DNA of 32,238 nt. Origin: Byssochlamys sp. IMV 00236 (taxonomy: Eukaryota; Ascomycota; Eurotiomycetes; Eurotiales; Thermoascaceae). The position numbers and the translations under genes were made by a program. Positions 1 to 9,962 of the stretch are shown one piece after another (the first letter of the stretch is position 1; each line of letters begins with the position of its first letter). Below the pieces are notes generated by a model, which saw nothing but the letters and a program-made list of their open reading frames with translations, searched no databases and had not been told where the DNA came from. The stretch covers positions 1-32,238 of the forward strand of contig MSJH02000348.1 of the NCBI GenBank assembly GCA_001931875.2. Direction: 5' to 3'.

Positions 1-27
1 AAAAAAAAAAAAAAAAAAAAAAAAAAA
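1..27. repeat. A27 homopolymer at left edge
   Basis: An uninterrupted run of 27 A opens the window and runs straight into the MUS81 reading frame. Read as coding it would give a polylysine block that MUS81 proteins do not have here. It is either the 3' end of an intron (A run followed by AG at 27-28) or an assembly-end artefact. The right edge also ends in an A run, which favours a contig broken at homopolymers. Confidence 0.9.
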
Positions 28-2449
28 GGCTTATGATGCACTGTGTCGTTGTCCCAAAACCTTTGAACATCCATCACAAGCACAGAAATTAGAAGGCATT
101 GGTCAAATTATGGCCAAGCGTTTAACAGAAAAAATGATTGAGTACTGTCAAAATAACGATCTGCCAATACCTTTACCTGTAAAAGGTTGATTGATTTAAT
201 ATATATAAAAGCATAAAGTGAACTCATTCCTTTTAAATAAAGGTAAACGAAAAAGAGGCGAACAAGATGATGATACAGAGCAGAGCAGCAGTCAGTCATC
301 AAGATCCAGAGCGCCAAAAACATATGTACCTGCTTTCAGGTCCGGATCTTATGCCATTCTATTATGTTTACTTGATTTTCAACAAAATGGACAAACCAGC
401 GCAACAAAGGAACAAATATGCTCATATGGACAAAAGTATTGTGATAACTCAATGACACTTGCTGATCCAGGAAAATCATATACAGCCTTCAGCGGAGTCA
501 AGACGTTGATTGATAAAGGCTATGTTTATAAAAATGGCCGACCACCAAAATATATGCTGACAGAAACAGGAATTGCCATGGCTGAAAGATTGAGGGATGT
601 TAATGGTGAAGGTCATAATGATGGTTCCCAGACAGTTAGAGAAGAGGAACATGCATTGAACAGAAATGATGCTGGATCAAGAAAGCAACCGAGGAAGAAA
701 CAGAAAGCGAGCACGGCTGCCATATTGGATAGATTGCTAGAATCGGGTTATGAGATATCAGATGAGCCAGACTTGAGCTTATACACTTTGGATCCTTCTA
801 AACATCATTCGATATCACTTAATGGACGAACGGTTACAAGAGATACCACAACTTTATCAAACACTGGCAGCTTGGATAACACAGGTGATGCTAACACATT
901 GAATGAGCAAAAGGACGTCTTGAAAAAGCCAAGCAAGAGCAGAAATTATAGTAATACGGCATTGGACATAAGCACAGGATCGTCCAGTTTGACAAGATCT
1001 CATTCCATCATGAGTATTGATGACGACTCAGAAATTGAACTATGCGATGATATATTAAAAGATAACCAAGACTCTGTTAAATCAAAAGTACACCCAAATA
1101 ATATAGACGACATATTCTACTTTACTTATCTCGACGTTTCTAATACACCAGTCAAGCACGCGTCATCAGCAGCCGTGGACATTGATGAACTCAACTCTTG
1201 CCTTGTATATAAAATTCGCTTTTATTCAAGGCAAAGGCATCACCCACAAGCCGAACGACTTGTCAAGGTGACAGAGGATGAGGAAGTTGCAGGTACCTGT
1301 ATTGGATTTCTACCAGAACTGTATACAGAGAGTGAATGTGTTGGGTTGCCCACGTCTGTTGATGAAAATGAGCTTGAAGCAGACAATGACGAACCAGTAA
1401 ACTGGCTCAATACTTTGTCTTTCTCTCAACAGACATATGAATCCCAAGTTTATTCACAGCAAACAACATCATCGCAACAGCAAAGAAAAAAGGACATACA
1501 AGCTGAGATCAGACAGCATGTACAGACAGAGTATACAGAACCTATACTTCCTGAGGAATATGACATTATCCTAGTATTGGACAACCGTGAAGTTCAAATG
1601 AAATACAATCGAAGCTACTTTCAAGAAAAGCTAACCGAAAAGGGAATCAGTATCTGCACTCGCTCTTTAGACCTTGGTGACTTCATATGGATCGCACGTA
1701 AAAGGGGCAGTACAGACCCATCGGATGAGTTATTCCTAGATTACATAGTAGAAAGAAAGCGCCTGGATGACTTGGTACATAGCTTGAAAGATGGAAGATA
1801 TAAAGAACAAAAGACAAGACTTAAAAGATCTGGTGCTCAGCAAGTAATATACATCGTCGAAGAATATAACCGAGAATATGCTGTTAACTTTGGACTTCAA
1901 ACCATTCAGACAATCATGTCCTCCATTCAGGTTGTAGACGGCTTTTTCTTGAAGAGAACAAATACTATTGACGAGACGATTGATTACTTGGTATCATTGA
2001 CGAGACTTATTGAGCGAATATACAAAGGAACAACATTATACCCCATACCAGGACATATAGTAACAAGTCAAAACTATATTGATTTAAAAAGGGCGTACAA
2101 GGATAAGGTCGGAAACAGCAAAACTGCATACTTGATCTCTTATCCAGTCTATAATCAAATCAATTCTAAAAACGGCAGTACAAGCTTGCATGAAATCTAT
2201 CTGAGGATGCTGACGTGTATAAGAGGTGTTAATGCTGAAAAAGCGTTGGCACTTATGCGAGTTTATCCGACACCTTATTCATTATTAAGCGCGTTTCAAA
2301 ACAAGGACGAACATGATGCTAAAAACCTTGCTTATGAGGCCACTCAAACACAGATCAATCGACGTAAATGGGGACCACAGCTTAGTGAGAGATTATACCA
2401 AGTGTGGGGTGCGGCAGAATACTCAAATACGGATGCATTTAGCGATTAA
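26..2449 (+). CDS. MUS81: MUS81 crossover-junction endonuclease catalytic subunit (5' partial)
   Basis: This is the nuclear structure-selective endonuclease subunit that pairs with EME1/MMS4 and cuts 3' flaps, stalled forks and nicked Holliday junctions. The readable exons are 26-185 and 243-2449, joined across a 57-bp GT-AG intron (186-242); the join gives ..LPIPLPVKGKRKRG... In order I see the N-terminal helix-hairpin-helix (AYDALCRCPKTFEHPSQ, LEGIGQIMAKRL), a winged-helix segment (about 350-600) and a long low-complexity acidic/Ser-rich linker. These are followed by the XPF-type nuclease with VLDNRE, LDLGDF and the catalytic ERKRLDDL (about 1750-1773), then a C-terminal HhH2 region. About 788 residues are visible, longer than most family members because of the linker. 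The true N-terminus lies left of the window. An AATAAA at 2455-2460 could serve polyadenylation. It converges with the next gene across 71 bp. Confidence 0.96.
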
Positions 2450-2520
2450 TGAACAATAAAAGGAGTTCATGAGAATGTACAGCGGTCTATTCTTGTTTTT
2501 ATATTTATACACAGCTAGCT

Positions 2521-3388
2521 TTATTGGGATTGAAAGTATGCGTTGGCTTTAATATAGGATGACAAACCGCCCACGTCAATACGCCCTGATATTGGAAAAG
2601 TTCCTAGCTTGAACCGAGGGTATAAATAAGCCAAGCATTTACCCGTTGCATCGTATTCTTCCTTAGGTGCATTGGATGCTTTACAATTGTCCACAAATTC
2701 TTGAATCAAAGGTATGGCCTTGCTGTTGATCAAGTAAAAGCAAGGACAGGCTTTACGTGATTGTGTAGCAAGAGGACTAGGCTTTTCGAGAAAACTAGTG
2801 ATGATGCCTTGACTGTCTGTTTCGACAATACCAAATTTATGGACTTGTTCCTCTGTCACACGATAGGTCGTCACCAAACATGCATCATAGTTTGAGTTCA
2901 TTTGTTTGTATCTGTTAAAGAACTTGTCCAAGTTAAAATCATGCAAGAACAAGGTATCGCCACCCACAACCAAGACATCTGATTGATCCAAGCCAAAGTG
3001 GTTTATGCCAAACAAGATATCTGGAACTGCTCCGAGACGTGTCTCGTTTGAGGAGGTGCCATCACTCACAACATGGTCCAGAGGTATATCATGATATTTA
3101 GCCCAGGTAATGAAGGCGTCATAGCATTGTGCATTGGTTACAATGTAGATCGAACTAGACGAAATTCCATGCTTTTGAAAAAGTTCAACCCAGTAAGTGA
3201 TGAGTGCATCTTTCTGACCAAGAGGAAGTAAGGCTTTAGGAATCCCCAACAAATGGTTGTAATCTGGATTGACTGCCAAGTCTTTTTGTAAACGAGTTCC
3301 GTATCCCGCGCCTAAAATCAAAACTATCAAAGAGGGGATATTATTAAAAGAAAAGCAAAAACTGTTTGTGCGTCACACCTTTGATCAT
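2521..3388 (-). CDS. Nucleotidyltransferase-fold protein (sugar-phosphate NTP transferase-like)
   Basis: The protein is 270 residues with a GT-A/NTP_transferase fold. It has the N-terminal nucleotide-binding loop LILGAGYGTRL, then the PKALLPLG signature, an acidic metal-binding motif VVGGDTLF and a late FLEKPSP motif. These are typical of enzymes that join an NTP to a sugar-1-phosphate; the exact substrate cannot be read. The uninterrupted frame starts without an ATG. A 10-bp exon (3388-3379, ATGATCAAAG) spliced over a 55-bp GT-AG intron (3378-3324) to 3323-2521 gives the start MIKVLILGAGYG, which restores the family's usual N-terminus. It lies 75 bp downstream of the transporter on the same strand. 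It lacks the left-handed beta-helix seen in longer pyrophosphorylases, so it may be a small stand-alone cytosolic enzyme. Confidence 0.85.
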
Positions 3389-3463
3389 TATAGAAGAAAA
3401 GCAAGAGAAAGAAACAGGGAAAATGGGGTGATATGAGCTTGCTTAATTTGTGCAACATTTTAT

Positions 3464-5207
3464 TTAATGAATAAACATGGCACTTATCTCTTCTAAACGT
3501 TTGTTTGATGTCTATCACAGTATATCAATAAAAGAAGGGAAGGTAATGTAGAGCTTACCTCTGGTACGAGTTTTACTATAAAGAGCCATAGGATGCTTGA
3601 GATGACAGCGTACAGCCAGAATGTGCCTGATATAGATATCAACTTTGTCATTGTCAAAAAAGTAGAAGCTACTATCAAATTGAGAACCCAATTGGTGGTA
3701 GTTGCAATACCGTTTGCTTTTCCTCGAAGTTGAAGAGTGAAAAGTTCCCCTTGTATGATCCAAGGGATGTACCCTAAGCCTAACGCGTAACTGGCTACAT
3801 AGGATGTTAATGATAAAAGTAATATGATCATGATGGTGGATCGATCAGAGCATGACTGATTATGAGTATCTACACAGTCAACATTTAAAAACGAAAAAGT
3901 CTCTTGCTGCACGGCAAATGATCCTCCCAAGACAATTAAACTTAAAATCATAGAAAGCATGGATAGGATCAAGATTCGCCTTCGGCCCGCTTTATCGATA
4001 ATATTTACTGCAATCATTGTGAACACCATGTTTGCAGTAGCTACTACAAGTGCCACAGCTGTAGGGTCATTAAAGTTAGCCATAGCAAGAATAGTAGCTG
4101 CATAATACATCACAGTGTTGAACCCGCTCAGCTGTTGAGCAGCTTGTAATAAGCATGCGATCATTAAAGGCTTTAGGTTTTCAGGTCTTTTAAAATCTTG
4201 ATAAGTTCCTAAACTGGAATTCTGCATGTCTTCCTGAATAGCCTCAATCTCTCGATTGATAAATGCCTCTGATACATGCTGACCATAGATCTTTTGTAAT
4301 GTCTGTTTAGCTGCCATAATATCATTTGTAAGCACCATTCGACGAGGACTCTCTGGCATAAATGGCATAATGACGAGCTGAATGGCAGCAGGAAGTGCAC
4401 CAATTCCAAACATATATCTCCAACCATCCTCAGTTTGGGCAAAGACCATGTTGACTATATAAGCTACTACTTGACCAAATGTAACAATTAGTGTGTTTAA
4501 AGTGGCCAGTCTTCCTCTAAAGTCCTTGGGTGCAACTTCACCTGCAGAAAAAGAGATTAGCTTTTATGTGATTTATATCCAAGTTGCTTTACTGATATAA
4601 ACTGGTATAATCATCGAGGCTGTTCCCACTCCTACTCCAACTATAAGTCTACCCAACAATAACATGCTATATGACTGAGCGAGAGCAAGTATCCCTGAGC
4701 CAATAACAAAGATGATGGATGCACACAGAACGAGAGGCTATCTATTGGTTATTCATTGTTTTAAAAAGTTCAATAGAGATACCTTTCTTCCAAATCTATC
4801 GGATAACTGCACATCAAGTATTTGTGTGAGTACACACACTCTCTTTCTATAAAATCGGTCTATCTTACAGATCCAGCTATGAGTCCACCAAATATAGCAC
4901 CCAATGTTGTTCCGCCAACTATATATTCCTTTTGACGCGTTGTCATTATAAAATCTCTTTCGATTGGACTTAGTGCTCCAGATATAACTAAAAATGAAGG
5001 TTATTATACATACAAAAGACAGTATTTTTTTTTTTCTTCTTCTTTACCTCCAGTATCATAACCAAATAAAAATCCGCCTAAACAGACACATGATACAAGA
5101 GAATATACAAATGGAGTTATTTTTTCTGACTGTTCAGTTTCAACAGGTACATTGTCGGTTGAAGGAATCCTTTCATAATGTTGTCTTTCCACATGGTTAT
5201 TCAACAT
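3464..5207 (-). CDS. MFS inositol/sugar transporter (ITR/HMIT-like)
   Basis: This is a plasma-membrane, probably proton-coupled, carrier of the sugar-porter family, closest by motif to myo-inositol transporters. The exons are 5207-5048, 4987-4869, 4806-4783, 4737-4593, 4541-3559 and 3511-3464. All phases agree and give 492 residues. Diagnostic motifs are FLFGYDTGVISGAL in TM1, LSDRFGRK after TM2, GRLIVGVGVG in TM4, PESPRRMV at the end of the first half, QQLSGFN in TM7, a second GRRR and PETSNKRLEEI at the C-terminus. Exon 3 is only 24 bp and encodes the conserved DRFGRK loop. Exon 6 supplies the PETS..LEEI tail, which the unspliced frame misses. The start is the first in-frame ATG (MLNNHVERQ). 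Substrate choice between inositol and hexoses is an inference. The gene is divergent from SMP3. Confidence 0.92.
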
Positions 5208-5360
5208 TTGTGAAGAAAAAAAAGGAAGGAAAGAAATATCTGCCTGACGACAGCCAATGAGAAAAAGCAAAAAGTCACCGGGATTTATTTATCCGTCATT
5301 CATGCATTTTATCAAGGTACATAATAAAATGAACTTTAGGTAAGAAAGCGACAATTTGTA

Positions 5361-5409
5361 CACTTTACAAAGTGCATTTGTACCAATTTAGGTCACAAGT
5401 GAACTTGTG
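5361..5409. promoter_or_regulatory. Paired palindromes in the transporter/SMP3 divergent promoter
   Basis: Two perfect inverted repeats with 2-bp centres lie 20 bp apart. CACTTT-AC-AAAGTG is at 5361-5374 and CACAAGT-GA-ACTTGTG at 5394-5409. They sit about 150-200 bp upstream of the transporter start and about 290-330 bp upstream of the SMP3 start. Equal architecture and close spacing suggest binding of a dimeric regulator, but the factor is unknown. The rest of the 485-bp spacer (5208-5692) shows nothing else I can name. Confidence 0.4.
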
Positions 5410-5692
5410 TACGAGACAATTGTGCAGTCCTCCAAGCTAATATAATTCTTGATGTAGTTGTTGTGATAATTGCTTATGGTTTAGATTCACAAAAGTAAGG
5501 CAGAGTTTAATAAGAAAATGATTATGGCATCTTTAATTATATAAAACAAGGGCAGCTCAATCATGCACAAAAGACCTTCCTTTTGTAAATGTGCTGTCTG
5601 AGTGTAAGAGAGAGAGAGATAGAGAACTGTGAAAAAGTTGAAATAGCGCACGCGTTTTGCTTCTTTTTTCATTACTATTTCCTGCGTCAAAT

Positions 5693-7838
5693 ATGATAAA
5701 GAAATCCACTGTTGTGTTAGCGTCAGGCTTAGTATGGCTGCGTTGGTTCATTGCGAGCCTTTCTGGTTATATACATCCTGATGAATTCTTTCAGAATCCC
5801 GAAATTACGTCCTCACTCATATTTGGAATTCAGGCTTTCACGCCTTGGGAATATCAGCCACAGAATGCTGCTCGTTCTATAGTTGCTCCGTAAAGACATT
5901 GCTTGTATAATTTAGATTGAACCACTAACATAGTGTAGCTTTCTTACTACTGGAATTCCCTTTTGGATCCTAAAGAACATCTTGCCTGAAGGACAATGTA
6001 AGAATATATTAAACCCATAAAGAGGGAAAACAGTAAACTAAACTAAAGAAAAAAGTGCCCTCTGCTACCCAGCTGTATATAACCGAACGTCTTGGGGCAT
6101 TCGTATGGTCTCTCTTCATTGGTAAGCGAAAGAAAAAAAAAGAAAAAAAAAAAAAAAAGAGAGAATTAACGGTTTACATAAAAAGATTTATGCGTCTATA
6201 GACTGTGTAAGCAAACAGGGGCATCCAAGCCATTGATTCCGATGCTGTTGGTGGCAACAAGTCAAGTCACCTTGGCTTATTACACTCACACATTTTCAAA
6301 CTCGTTTGAAAGTGTCTTGTTATGTCTGTGTTTGTCTACAGTTGTTGACTATACAAAGTCCTCATCCAGCAAACTATCCTTTGCTTTAGGCGCCTTATTT
6401 AGTCTTGGAGTCTTTACTCGAATCACTTTTCCGTTATTCGCTCTTCCTATTGGCATTGCATTTATAGTTCATGCATATAAAAGGTATTATATTATTCATA
6501 TAAAGTTTAGCAGAAGAGGAACTTGACGATTTTATAGTCGCAATATTCATCATTTAGTTTCATTGGCTTTGGGCTTCTTCAGTTTAACAGTCTTTTGTAT
6601 TACGGCTGACTCGGTATACTATGGCACGTTGTTCTTAACCTCAAATGGCAAGCCGTTTAGAGATGTAAACCAGTTCATATCAACACTGTTGAATCCAATC
6701 GTCCTTGCAAGCTTTAAGGCAGAGGGAAGCCTCGTTATCACGCCTGTTAATAATTTACTATATAACATGAATGCTGACAACCTTCAACTGCATGGTATTC
6801 ACCCGAGATATACTCATCTTGCTATCAATCTCCCTTTGCTCTTTGGACCTTTAGCTATCCAGGGCCTTCTGGAGATACCATCTGTCCTTAAAAAGACGAC
6901 TGCAGACACAAGCAAGCACTTTCTATATATTCTTATGGGCATTGTTTTCACTAGCTTAGTAGGACTTTCGATCATACCCCATCAAGAAGCTAGATTTCTA
7001 TGTCCATTACTTGTGCCTTTAGTGCTGATCTATACTTGGAGACGACCCAATCTAGCCCTTTCATTCTGGTTAAGCTGGTTCTTATTCAACATTATAACAA
7101 CCTATGTGTTTGGTGTCATCCATCAGGGTGGAATTGTTCCTGCAATGCGTTTTCTTCATTATCAAACAAAAGGCATACATAACTGCTATGTACTCACAAA
7201 TGGTGGACTGTCCTGTAGCATGGATGGATCTACTGGTAATAGCTCTGATAATACATCAAGATGTGTCACTCTAATTCAAAGTTTATAGATGTAGCTAATT
7301 ACTATAATATTACTACAAAACTGGTGTTTTACAAGACATATATGCCACCACAGCATTTATTAGCTGCACCGCTAGGTGATTAAATAGCGAAATACTGCAT
7401 ATGTTTTATATTAACATTAGCTTACATGTAGTCGAAGGAAACCATCATATTCGTGTATTAGATTTCTCTAGTCGCCATGATGACCTGGTAAAAGAACTCG
7501 AACAGAGTTCCGGTGTAATTCTACGAAGACGTAAAATGGGTGCAATCGATTTTGCTAAAACGAGTACGAAAAATGCATATGAGAGGTATATGTGTGTGAA
7601 CATCAGGTGTAAATTGATAGCTAACCATCTGCTTAGGACCTTATTCATTACACCAAGCTTTATCACCTTACCCATTATACCTCATCATAGATACATGTTA
7701 CTAGCGACATTTAGTCCCCATGTTGGCTTTGATGATATGGACAAGATGATCAGTAGAGCGCAAGAAACGAATTCTGCGGAGACACAGATGAATCTAAACG
7801 TTTTCCTTATGTTGTCAGACAAAGATGATACATCATAA
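5693..7838 (+). CDS. SMP3: SMP3/PIG-Z GPI mannosyltransferase IV
   Basis: This ER multi-pass GT22 enzyme uses dolichol-phosphate-mannose to add the fourth, side-branching mannose to the GPI precursor, which is needed in fungi before ethanolamine-phosphate attachment to mannose 3. The exons are 5693-5889, 5939-5997, 6056-6121, 6186-6483, 6538-7235, 7295-7375, 7432-7585 and 7637-7838. All phases fit and give 584 residues. The signature HPDEFFQ is at residues 28-34. Further family blocks are VYRLCKQTGASKP, FSNSFESVLLCL, LHGIHPRYTHLAINLPLLFGP, PHQEARFLCPLLVPL and KLVFYKTYMPPQHLL. The fifth acceptor may be 7294 or 7288; both keep frame and differ by two residues. Intron 3 holds a long A-rich run (6126-6160). 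AATAAA follows the stop near 7848. Exon choice was guided by the family, so the small exons are less certain than exons 4, 5 and 8. Confidence 0.92.
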
Positions 7839-7979
7839 AAGACCACAAATAAAAACACCTTAAATTCTTTCATTCTGTCTTCGACAGCTTTGACTTAAGA
7901 ACAGCTTGCATCTTTTACAAGTACTTTATATAAATCATGGATAACATTGTGTGATTGAGAGTCATACGGTATGCTTTTG

Positions 7980-9519
7980 ATGTGCCTCTTTTTAAGAGAG
8001 CCATTAAACGTCACTTTCCTGATCGCTGATAAAAAGAAATACATCTTTGAGATTGAAGGTCACTGTCAAAATGAGCTTTTGCTCCAATTTTCGTCACCCT
8101 CCTTCTTCGGGGAAAAGGCATATTTTTAAAGCTGCATTAGGCTAAGGTTTTTTCGATATTGCCAACTAGAGTATCTTTAAGCTATTAACAACGCTTTCAA
8201 TATTCTAACTGTACTATGCATCACAGTCTATTACCATATAATTTTATAGGGTTACGAAGAAGTAAAATTAATTATAAATGTCAGAGTAGTTATGACAGCC
8301 TTTGCCATCGAGTTGTCTATTTGGAATAAAAAAGTTGTATGCTTCAGTTAGAGCACTTGTAGCTTGCAAAATTTACCCGTTTTATTAAAAGTGTACTTCA
8401 CACACTTAATTAATGCTTTATATTATTAAAAAGGCAGATCAATACTTCTAAGACTCTTTTATTCGAAAATATAAAATTTCCATTAAAAAAGCATTTAGAA
8501 TAAGGAGATTTATAGTCAATGATTTGAAAGTCTATTACATAAACTGTATCTACATGCTTGATGAATTTACTTGTGGTTGACTATGATTCTAATTCATTTG
8601 TCAACAACACCATGTTATCTACATTGGCGACAGCAAACAAAGTACTATATACGTTTTTCTACAACCATCTTATGCCGGACTTACTTCAGGTCGATTTCAA
8701 TTTTACACAAAAATGATTTCCTATACAAAATCATCACAAATATGTCTATAATCAAAGGAAGAATTGATTTACAGTTTCATGAAAAGTTAGTCAATCTAAA
8801 AACGATTGATATTTCGTGCATATCCTTTTCAAATGACCTTCAGTTTGCGATTTCCGTCGTCAACCATCTTTCAGATACTTTAAAAACTATCTATGTCACT
8901 GAAGACCAGCCAGAACTTATCAAAGTAACTCTTAATTTTTTCCACAGAGGAATCTCTGTGTACGTAACTCACTTTGCACTGGAAATAGAGGCAAAAAATG
9001 GTTTGCTGATGAGTCAAATAGTCATGAATACACTAAAAGACTTCGAATGGTCAGTTCTATTGAACAATACATTGCTGCACTTGCCTTATACAGAAGTAGA
9101 ATCGAATATGCTATAAAATTTCCGTCAAGTTTCTTGTCTACAATACTATTTGAAAAATTTCCAGAACTCGATTCATCCGATTTTAAAGCTGTGGTTGATT
9201 GGGAACCTCTTGTCAACGGATCTGTTGACATCCCTATCATACACTGAAAGATTTGTTTATACATGCTGTGGTTATAAATTAAAATAATGACTGGATCTTT
9301 ATTACGCAGATTGAAGCCTATTATAAAGACAAAGACGTCGACGATGTTGCAACTACTTCTAAGCTAGATGAATGCCCTCATGAATTCACCGTAAAAATGG
9401 AAAAACTCGCAAACGAACGTGGAGGGTCATGGTATGAGTTACGTTTTACGTACAAAAAGTTCGAAGTGATAGCCACTGACGTGCTTGATGAGATAATCAT
9501 TATAATAACTCGAGTATAA
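7980..9519 (+). pseudogene. Decayed or poorly resolved hypothetical gene(s)
   Basis: Between SMP3 and PRP4 the plus strand carries several protein-like frames that do not join cleanly. A 49-codon ATG ORF is at 7980-8129 (MCLFLREPLNVTFL..). Protein-like frames in two registers follow about 8255-8350. A 51-codon ORF begins at 8561 (MNLLVVDYDSNSF..). A long frame covers about 8715-9116 (..VNLKTIDISCISFSN..). Another frame runs to 9247 (..FPELDSSDFKAVVDWEP..), and a last one covers 9310-9519. A spliced model 8561-8689, 8775-8894, 8948-9223, 9310-9519 keeps frame (244 aa). However, its donors are weak (GTCGAT, GTCACT, GTTGAC), two of its introns exceed the local size range, and it discards a convincing frame. 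Frameshift decay of an F-box/LRR-like or lineage-specific gene is as likely. No family was recognised with confidence. Confidence 0.4.
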
Positions 9520-9569
9520 TATTACAGTAGAGTATACATTCTGCTTTACATTCCTCTATTGCTTTTGAT

Positions 9570-9700
9570 AAGAATAACTTATAATAACAATAATAATGAC
9601 TATAGTAACTACTAGTATAATAACAATAACATAAGCATAAATAATATCAGTGACGACAATAATATCAATAGAAGTCAGAATCTCTCTCGCTATAAAACAA
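9570..9700. repeat. AT-rich low-complexity (TAA/ATA-type) stretch
   Basis: A run of imperfect trinucleotide units such as ATAACAATAATAATGAC and TAATAACAATAACAT lies in the spacer upstream of PRP4. It has no long open frame and probably reflects slippage-prone intergenic DNA. The remaining spacer to 9962 is probably 5' leader and promoter of PRP4. Confidence 0.6.
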
Positions 9701-9962
9701 ACACGCGTCTTATTTAACAACATTCAGCTTTTCTTTTTAAAGAATCTAATTCGCAAGTCATCGACTTAATTGCCTTTTTACAATAACAAAGCTGAATACA
9801 ACAGCCACCGGTGGTCTCAACCATGATGCTAAAGATAGAACAATATTGAATAGAGTGCTTACAGCTGTACACAGACCAAGACAGTCACAAATGCCGTTTT
9901 CCAGTTCCAGATTTCTGGCACCTTTTCTTTTCTCTTTAGGATCACGAAGTAACCACACAAAC

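Noticed and set aside
5004..5260. Plus-strand ORF opposite the transporter first exon
   Set aside because: It is the antisense shadow of a well-supported exon, intron and leader; no family features.
5650..5655. ACGCGT (MluI box) upstream of SMP3, and another near 9703 upstream of PRP4
   Set aside because: The hexamer also occurs inside several coding regions here at about the chance rate, so single copies carry no weight.
9846..9962. 117-nt upstream in-frame extension of PRP4
   Set aside because: The frame is open, but the extension is unlike PRP4 N-termini and the internal ATG gives the usual family length.
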